DNA from: Dehalococcoidia bacterium
GTDB taxonomy: Bacteria; Chloroflexota; Dehalococcoidia; Dehalococcoidales; UBA1222
Direction: 5' to 3'
Length of the DNA stretch: 18,614 bases
Assembly (NCBI GenBank): GCA_009784845.1
Contig: WQXK01000013.1
Coordinates: 1 to 18,614 of the forward strand
The notes below the pieces were generated by a model. It worked only from the letters and a program-made list of their open reading frames with translations. It was not told where the DNA came from and did not search any database. Both the position numbers and the translations under genes were made by a program. Below are positions 12,434-18,614 of the stretch, in pieces. Each line of letters opens with the position of its first letter. Position 1 is the stretch's first letter.

Positions 12434-15400
12434 CTACAACTCGTCTGCCGTAACAGGCTCACCCAGTTCATCATTCCCGTCACCTGAAAGTTCAGAGGCA
12501 AAGAAAGGCAGTGTTTTCTCTCTTTTGGTCTGCTCTTTTTGCGCTGCAAGGGCACGCGCTTCCTTCTCAGCTTCCAAGCAAGCATTGCAACGCGCCGGTA
12601 TCAGCTTACCGATAATCACATTTTCTTTAAGCCCAACTAGGCGATCCACCTTGCCATAGATGGCAGCCTCTGTAAGTACGCGGGTAGTTTCCTGGAACGA
12701 TGCCGCCGCCAGCCAACTTTCCGTTGATAGGGATGCGCGCGTAATACCCATCAGCACCGTTTGTGCTGTGGCAGGCTCGCCGCCCTCAGCCAAAACCTTG
12801 GCGTTATTCTCCTCAAAGCGATAGCGCTCAATCAGCTCGCGCGGAATGAAGTCTGTGTCGCCAGCCGATTCAATGCGCACTTTTGAAAGCATCTGGCGTA
12901 CAATCACCTCAATGTGCTTGTCGTTAATATGCACGCCTTGTGAGCAATACACTTTTTGCACTTCGTCTACAAGGTAGCGCTGCACAGCATCTTTACCAAG
13001 CACAGACAAAACATCCTGCGGATTAATCGAGCCGTCGGTTAGCTGCTGTCCCGTTTTCACCAAATCACCGGTCACAACACGAATATGCGTAGCCGCAGGA
13101 ACAACATACTTGCGCTCATCCGATTCCTCATAACGAATAACCAGCTTATCATCTTCAACCTGAACCTCGCCGGACATGCGGGCTACCAAAGATTCGGTCG
13201 TGATATCGGCTGAGCCCTTCTTGCCAGCCTTGGGGGAGGCAAGCAATGCACCAGCCTCCACTTTAGCACCGTCCTTTACCTGAACGTGCCAACCTTTAGG
13301 AAGGGGATTCTCATCGCGGAACATCTCAGAACTTGAGACATTAATCCAGCGCCCGTCCTCAGTCTCGATTACGTCAGCCACGCCATCAATCTCGGATATA
13401 ATGGCCTGCGCTTTTGGCGTGCGGGCTTCAAACAATTCCTCAACACGAGGCAGACCGGACGTGATATCCAAGCCTACCACACCACCCGTATGGAAGGTGC
13501 GCAGTGTAAGCTGCGTACCGGGCTCGCCGATACTCTGCGCCGCCACAATACCAACGGCGGTATACATATCAATAGTGCGTCTGCGCGACAAATCGCGCCC
13601 GTAGCATTTCTGGCATACACCCTGCCGTGATTGGCACGACATAGGTGAGCGCACATGCGCCCTCTTTACACCGGCTGCCGTAATCTCAGCCGCTTTTATT
13701 TCATCAATTTCCTCATCGCGATCAACAATTACCTCGCCGGTACCCGGGTTGGCAATCGGACTGGCAGCCAAACGACCAATAATACGATCGCTGAATGAAG
13801 GCAACATGCCCTTTTCCGTTGGCTCATCAATCCAAATACCTATGGTATCGCCGCAATCCTCTTCGCGCACTATGACGTCTTGGGTGACATCCACCAGACG
13901 GCGTGTCAGGTAACCCGAACCTGACGTACGCAGAGCGGTATCAGCCAAACCCTTGCGGGCACCGTGCGTAGAAATGAAGTATTCCAGCGTGGACAAACCC
14001 TCGCGCAGGGATGACTTAATGGGAAAGTCGATAATTTTACCGGATGGGTTGGTCATCAGACCGCGCATACCGGCCATCTGGGTAATCTGTGAAATATTAC
14101 CCTTGGCACCAGATGTGGCCATCATATGGACCGAACCGCGGCGGTTCATGGACGAACTAATTGACTGCTTGATGCGGTCTGTTGTCTGCATCCACACATC
14201 AACTATTCCCTTATAGCGCTCATCATCCGTAATCAGCCCGTCTGAGTACTGGCTATCAAGCAGTTTGGACTGCTCGTCAGCTTTCTCCAACAGTTTAGTC
14301 TTATCTCCGGGCACTTCCACGTCGCTCATGGAGATACTAATGCCGGACCACATGGCATACTTAAAGCCGACACCCTTGAGCCCATCCAGCATCTCCGCCA
14401 TAGCCTCATCGGAGGCAAGCAGCTTATAGCTGCGGGAAATTATATCCTTTAGGGCTCCCTTGTCGATGTTTTTGTTTATAAAGCCCAGTTCCTTAGGCAG
14501 AATATCGTTGAAAATGATGCGCCCGACAGTCGTGCGTATACGCTCGCCTGTTGCGTCGCGTACATTTATCTCGGCGCATAAGTCCACCTCGCCTATTTCG
14601 CAGGCAAGCTTAGCTTCCTCAAAACTGCCGAAATTCATATTCTCGCCTTTGCTGCCCTGGCGGATATTAGTCAGGTAATAGCAGCCAAACACCATATCCA
14701 GAGTAGGTGCCACAACTGGATCCCCGCAGGAAGGCAAAAGCATATTGCGAATTGATAGCATCATCTCACGTGCTTCTCTAATGGATGCCTTCGACAGCGG
14801 CACATGTACAGCCATTTGATCGCCGTCGAAGTCGGCGTTAAACGCCGTACACACCAAAGGATGAATCTGAATTGCAGAGCCGTCAATTAGCACCGGCTCA
14901 AAGGCCTGAATTGAAAGGCGATGCAGTGTAGGAGCGCGGTTTAACATCACAGGACGCTCCTTGACTACCTCCTCCAGCACGTCATAGACCTCCGGCTTTG
15001 CCCGTTCCACCAATCTGCGGGCGCTTTTAATATTGGATGCCAGTCCGTCCACCACCAAGCGGTGCATAACGAACGGCTTGAAAAGCTCCAGCGCCATACG
15101 ACGCGGCAGACCGCACTGATACAACTTAAGCGACGGACCAACCACAATCACCGAACGACCGGAGTAGTCCACGCGTTTACCCAGCAGATTCTGGCGGAAA
15201 CGACCCTGTTTACCGCGCAGCATATCGGAAAGGGATTTTGCCTTGTGGTCACCGGAAACAGATACCGCACGACCTCGGCGGGCATTGTCAATCAGCGAAT
15301 CTACCGCCTCCTGCAACATGCGTTTCTCGTTGCGCACAATGATTTCCGGCGCACCGATTTCTATCAGGTGACGCAGGCGGTTATTGCGGTTAATAACGCG

Positions 15401-16378
15401 GCGGTAAAGATCATTCAAATCGGACGTGGCAAAGCGACCGCCATCAAGCTGCACCATAGGACGCAGGTCCGGCGGCAATACAGGAAGAATGGTAAGTACC
15501 ATCCAAGCCGGTTTGTTGGATGAACGGCGGAAAGCCTCCACCAACTGCAGCTGCTTGGCAGCCTTGCGGCGGCGCTGCCCAGAGGATGAATGCGTTTCCT
15601 GAATCAGCTGGCTGCGAAGGCCATCCAAATCAATGGTCGAGAGCAGCTTGAGGATCGCCTCAGCGCCCATGCCGGCCTCAAATATCTGACTATAATTTGT
15701 TCTAATCTCATGATGTTGATTTTCGGTGAGCAGTGAGCCGCGGCGCAAGTCCTTGAGCAACTCAATTTTAGACGGCAATTCGTCCTCTAAGCGAGCACGT
15801 TCCGTATCAAAAGCACGCCTTAGCTGATTGATCTCTTCAACAGTTGCCTGTTCTTTTTCCAGTTGCGCCACTTTGTCTTCTATTTTGCTTTTTCGCTGCT
15901 CGACCTCATCGTTGAACTGCTCTTCTATCTGCTTAATTGCCTCGGCACGAGCCTCTTCGTTAACTGAAATAACAATATAGTGTGAGAAGTAAATCACACG
16001 CTCAAGAGAGCGCGAAGACAGATCAAGCAACAACCCCACCCTGCTTGGTATGCCGCGGGCAAACCAAATATGACTTACAGGACAGGCAAGTTCAATATGA
16101 CCTATACGTTCACGGCGCACCTTGGCACGGGCAATTTCCACGCCGCATTTGTCGCAGATAATGCCCTTAAAGCGCACTCTCTTATATTTGCCGCAGGCAC
16201 ACTCAAAGTCTTTGATAGGACCAAAAATGCGCTCACAGAACAACCCGTCGCGCTCAGGCTTAAGTGTGCGATAATTTATGGTTTCCGGTTTGGTAACCTC
16301 GCCGTAGGACCAGCTTAAAATCTGCTCCGGCGAAGCCAGGGAAACACGTACTGCATCAAAATCATTAACTTCCAGCAT
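12434..16378 (-). CDS. rpoC: DNA-directed RNA polymerase subunit beta'
   Basis: The 1314-residue beta' subunit is complete. The start is placed at ATG 16378 ([20 protein letters not shown]), the conserved opening; upstream in-frame ATGs at 16393 and 16414 add only a short unconserved stretch, and a GGAGAAG ribosome-binding site precedes 16378. Visible features: zinc ribbon C60, C62, C75, C78 (FECACGK and CDKCGVE); a coiled-coil-like insertion around residues 155-225, rich in E/K/R; the catalytic NADFDGDQM (514-522) with Mg ligands D516, D518 and D520; the trigger-loop and bridge-helix regions including [19 protein letters not shown] and [18 protein letters not shown]; and a second zinc site with [10 protein letters not shown]. 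The start overlaps the end of rpoB by 14 bases. No inactivating change seen. Confidence 0.98.
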   Translation of the reverse strand: MLEVNDFDAVRVSLASPEQILSWSYGEVTKPETINYRTLKPERDGLFCERIFGPIKDFECACGKYKRVRFKGIICDKCGVEIARAKVRRERIGHIELACPVSHIWFARGIPSRVGLLLDLSSRSLERVIYFSHYIVISVNEEARAEAIKQIEEQFNDEVEQRKSKIEDKVAQLEKEQATVEEINQLRRAFDTERARLEDELPSKIELLKDLRRGSLLTENQHHEIRTNYSQIFEAGMGAEAILKLLSTIDLDGLRSQLIQETHSSSGQRRRKAAKQLQLVEAFRRSSNKPAWMVLTILPVLPPDLRPMVQLDGGRFATSDLNDLYRRVINRNNRLRHLIEIGAPEIIVRNEKRMLQEAVDSLIDNARRGRAVSVSGDHKAKSLSDMLRGKQGRFRQNLLGKRVDYSGRSVIVVGPSLKLYQCGLPRRMALELFKPFVMHRLVVDGLASNIKSARRLVERAKPEVYDVLEEVVKERPVMLNRAPTLHRLSIQAFEPVLIDGSAIQIHPLVCTAFNADFDGDQMAVHVPLSKASIREAREMMLSIRNMLLPSCGDPVVAPTLDMVFGCYYLTNIRQGSKGENMNFGSFEEAKLACEIGEVDLCAEINVRDATGERIRTTVGRIIFNDILPKELGFINKNIDKGALKDIISRSYKLLASDEAMAEMLDGLKGVGFKYAMWSGISISMSDVEVPGDKTKLLEKADEQSKLLDSQYSDGLITDDERYKGIVDVWMQTTDRIKQSISSSMNRRGSVHMMATSGAKGNISQITQMAGMRGLMTNPSGKIIDFPIKSSLREGLSTLEYFISTHGARKGLADTALRTSGSGYLTRRLVDVTQDVIVREEDCGDTIGIWIDEPTEKGMLPSFSDRIIGRLAASPIANPGTGEVIVDRDEEIDEIKAAEITAAGVKRAHVRSPMSCQSRQGVCQKCYGRDLSRRRTIDMYTAVGIVAAQSIGEPGTQLTLRTFHTGGVVGLDITSGLPRVEELFEARTPKAQAIISEIDGVADVIETEDGRWINVSSSEMFRDENPLPKGWHVQVKDGAKVEAGALLASPKAGKKGSADITTESLVARMSGEVQVEDDKLVIRYEESDERKYVVPAATHIRVVTGDLVKTGQQLTDGSINPQDVLSVLGKDAVQRYLVDEVQKVYCSQGVHINDKHIEVIVRQMLSKVRIESAGDTDFIPRELIERYRFEENNAKVLAEGGEPATAQTVLMGITRASLSTESWLAAASFQETTRVLTEAAIYGKVDRLVGLKENVIIGKLIPARCNACLEAEKEARALAAQKEQTKREKTLPFFASELSGDGNDELGEPVTADEL

Positions 16379-18614
16379 TCTCTTCTTCTCCATCGCGTTC
16401 TTCTGCCTCTGCATCTACCATCAGAGAAAGAGCGCTATCTAAAACAGGTAATTCTTTTTCGCTGCCACCATCGTCATGCACCTTGATGGCGGAAGCATTT
16501 TTTTCCTCTTCATTCAAAACTTCCACCGACAGACCAAGGCCCTGCAACTCCTTCACCAGCACCTTGAAAGACTCCGGGACACCGGGCGGCAGAACATCCT
16601 CGCCCTTAACAATGGCCTCATAAGTCTTGGAACGACCGGTGACATCATCGGATTTGGTGGTGAGCATTTCCTGCAGGTTATGGGCTGCCCCATAGGCCTC
16701 AAGTGACCACACTTCCATTTCACCGAAACGCTGACCGCCAAACTGCGCCTTACCTCCAAGCGGTTGCTGCGAAATGAGTGAGTACGGACCGGTTGCGCGG
16801 GCATGCACTTTATCCTCAACAAGATGAATCAGCTTCAGCATATAGATGTTACCCACTGTCACCGGTTGGTCAAAATACTCGCCGGTGCGCCCGTCGCGCA
16901 ACTGCGATTTGCCGCCTATTGGTGAAGGCAGATTATTGTCCTCACAAACCTGACGTACGTGCTTTTCCAGTTCCTTGGCATTCATTTTACCCGGGGCTAT
17001 GCCGTTGGCATCAAGCCACAATCTAAAACAGATAATGCGTGCCTCACCACGATGTTTGCTGTCAAAAGCCTTCTCCGCGTCTTGTCCCTTGCTCTTAATC
17101 CAATCCTTGGTTTTCTCAAGATCAAAAGACGACGTGTGGTTGTCTGAGTCAAACACCACAGCCTGAGCCTGCTGTGCCATCCATAACCGTGCCAGTCCGT
17201 CTTCAATATCCACATCCAAAGCACCGTCAAAAACCGGCGTTACGGCCTTGAAGCCCAACCACTGACCTACCCAACCCAGATGAGTTTCCAAAATCTGACC
17301 CAGGTTCATACGGGAGGGCACGCCGATGGGATTAAGTACAATATCAACCGGGGTGCCGTCGGGCAGATAAGGCATATCCTCCACCGGGGCAACAATTGAG
17401 ATAACACCTTTGTTGCCATGGCGGCCGGCAAGCTTATCGCCTGCGGAAATTTTGCGGCGCTGCGCTACCCACACCTGAACCCATTTGTTAACGCGTGCCG
17501 GCAAATCATTCCCCTCATCGCGGGAGAAAACACGCACGTTGATAACCTTGCCTGATTCGCCGTGCGGAACACGCAATGAGGTATCTTTAACCTCACGCGC
17601 CTTCTCACCGAAAATGGCACGCAGCAACTTTTCCTCAGCGGAAAGTTCTGTTTCACCCTTGGGGGTAATTTTACCCACCAGAATGTCGCCCGGTTCCACC
17701 TCGGCGCCAACACGGATAATTCCGTACTCATCCAACTCACGCAGGTTTTCTTCACTAACATTAGGGATGTCGCGGGTTATTTCTTCCGGTCCAAGTTTGG
17801 TATCACGTGCCTCAACCTCGTGTTTTGAAATATGAATTGAGGTGAATTTATCACGCTCAAGCAACCTGTCACTTACTATGATGGCGTCTTCATAGTTGTA
17901 GCCACCCCAACTCATGAAAGCAGCCACTACGTTCTGTCCCAATGCCAGTTCTCCGCGCTCTGTTGCCGAGCCGTCTGCTAAGACCTGCCCGACTGTAACT
18001 TTCTCGTTTGCACTCACAATAGGACGCTGATTAATACATGTGCCTTGATTTGTACGCACAAATTTCTTGAGAGGATAGATTTCCTCATGCCCGTCGGGCG
18101 CAGTGATGCAAATTTCCGTACTGGTAACCGAGGACACCACACCATCCGTCTTGCTGAACTGCACCTGACCGCTATAGCGTACTGCCTCGGCCTCCATACC
18201 TGTCGCCACCAATGGAGCTTCCGGCAGTACCAGCGGAACACCCTGGCGTTGCATGTTGGCACCCATAAGTGCACGATTGGCATCATCATGCTCAAGGAAC
18301 GGGATAAGAGACGCCGCCACGCTGAAAATCTGCTTTGGCGAAACGTCCATGTACTCCACCTTTGACGGCGGAACAAAGAGGTATTGATCCGACAGGCGCG
18401 TCTCAATGCGGTCGTCCACAAACTCGCTTAATGCGTTGAGTTTGGAGTTAGCCTGGGCAATATTGTACTTGTCTTCCGTATCCGCCTGCATATACTCCAC
18501 CTCAGAGGAAACGAACGGCAGAACCTTTACAACACGCGGCGCAAGCTTGGACAGCTTTATTAAGTCGTCTTTGGTGACAGCCACACCGGCCGGCAGCAAT
18601 ACCTTACCCTTGCT
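16365..18614 (-). CDS. rpoB: DNA-directed RNA polymerase subunit beta, C-terminal part (5' end outside window)
   Basis: The last 749 residues of beta are present; the frame is open to the window edge, where it reads [13 protein letters not shown]. Family landmarks in order: [40 protein letters not shown], the [15 protein letters not shown] nucleotide-path segment, [34 protein letters not shown] and the C-terminal clamp region ending in an acidic tail (EEENAGS). The window starts downstream of the rifampicin-binding pocket, so resistance cannot be read from it. The stop overlaps the rpoC start by 14 bases, indicating translational coupling of the two large subunits. Confidence 0.97.
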   Translation of the reverse strand, partial: SKGKVLLPAGVAVTKDDLIKLSKLAPRVVKVLPFVSSEVEYMQADTEDKYNIAQANSKLNALSEFVDDRIETRLSDQYLFVPPSKVEYMDVSPKQIFSVAASLIPFLEHDDANRALMGANMQRQGVPLVLPEAPLVATGMEAEAVRYSGQVQFSKTDGVVSSVTSTEICITAPDGHEEIYPLKKFVRTNQGTCINQRPIVSANEKVTVGQVLADGSATERGELALGQNVVAAFMSWGGYNYEDAIIVSDRLLERDKFTSIHISKHEVEARDTKLGPEEITRDIPNVSEENLRELDEYGIIRVGAEVEPGDILVGKITPKGETELSAEEKLLRAIFGEKAREVKDTSLRVPHGESGKVINVRVFSRDEGNDLPARVNKWVQVWVAQRRKISAGDKLAGRHGNKGVISIVAPVEDMPYLPDGTPVDIVLNPIGVPSRMNLGQILETHLGWVGQWLGFKAVTPVFDGALDVDIEDGLARLWMAQQAQAVVFDSDNHTSSFDLEKTKDWIKSKGQDAEKAFDSKHRGEARIICFRLWLDANGIAPGKMNAKELEKHVRQVCEDNNLPSPIGGKSQLRDGRTGEYFDQPVTVGNIYMLKLIHLVEDKVHARATGPYSLISQQPLGGKAQFGGQRFGEMEVWSLEAYGAAHNLQEMLTTKSDDVTGRSKTYEAIVKGEDVLPPGVPESFKVLVKELQGLGLSVEVLNEEEKNASAIKVHDDGGSEKELPVLDSALSLMVDAEAEERDGEEENAGS

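Noticed and set aside
12434..18614. Additional frames inside rpoB and rpoC on both strands
   Set aside because: All are explained by the codon structure of the two highly conserved polymerase genes.

Overview
The window looks like chromosomal DNA from a bacterium of the Chloroflexota, most likely a relative of Dehalococcoides or Dehalogenimonas. This rests on recognition rather than a search. The RpoB/RpoC sequences have a Chloroflexota look, there is a compact bacterial Elp3 of the type known from Dehalococcoides mccartyi, and a corrinoid-binding protein sits under a cobalamin riboswitch, as expected in lineages that salvage corrinoids.

Layout, left to right. (1) Positions 1-1264, minus strand: a corrinoid ABC-transporter binding lipoprotein (3' end outside the window) behind a promoter, a cobalamin riboswitch and an intrinsic terminator. 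(2) 1265-1918: about 650 bases without a convincing gene, holding a cluster of short direct and inverted repeats. (3) 1919-2542: an excisionase/MerR-type helix-turn-helix gene whose frame continues past a TAG stop. (4) 2647-4017, minus: elp3, a tRNA wobble-uridine modification enzyme. (5) 4113-4954: a decayed GNAT acetyltransferase fused in frame to an intact RimJ/RimL-type acetyltransferase. (6) 5035-7004: an AT-rich accessory stretch with an orphan MazE-type antitoxin, a Cdd1-like helix-hairpin-helix protein, a 25-bp perfect inverted repeat and an AAA_14/DUF4143 ATPase. (7) 7059-8634: a Trm9-like methyltransferase, a small zinc-ribbon protein under a promoter overlapped by an inverted repeat, and a lipoprotein gene interrupted by TGA. 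(8) 8826-11043: a ruvB-queH-rimI operon whose best ruvB start is the non-canonical codon ATA. (9) 11110-12253, minus: an XRE regulator followed by an orphan MNT nucleotidyltransferase. (10) 12381-18614, minus: the 3' end of rpoB, complete rpoC and its terminator.

Functional threads. Elp3 and the Trm9-like methyltransferase would act in sequence on wobble uridine (cm5U, then its methyl ester), and QueH completes queuosine, another wobble-position modification; this is the most interesting metabolic theme. Toxin-antitoxin-like halves occur without partners (MazE, MNT). Several accessory genes are eroding: one fused and frameshifted GNAT gene and two genes interrupted by stops that each need only a C-to-T change. 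I found no CRISPR array, tRNA, rRNA or intact insertion sequence. The best candidates for something undescribed are the repeat-overlapped promoter of the ATPase, the Elp3/Trm9-like pair, and the repeat cluster beside the HTH gene.
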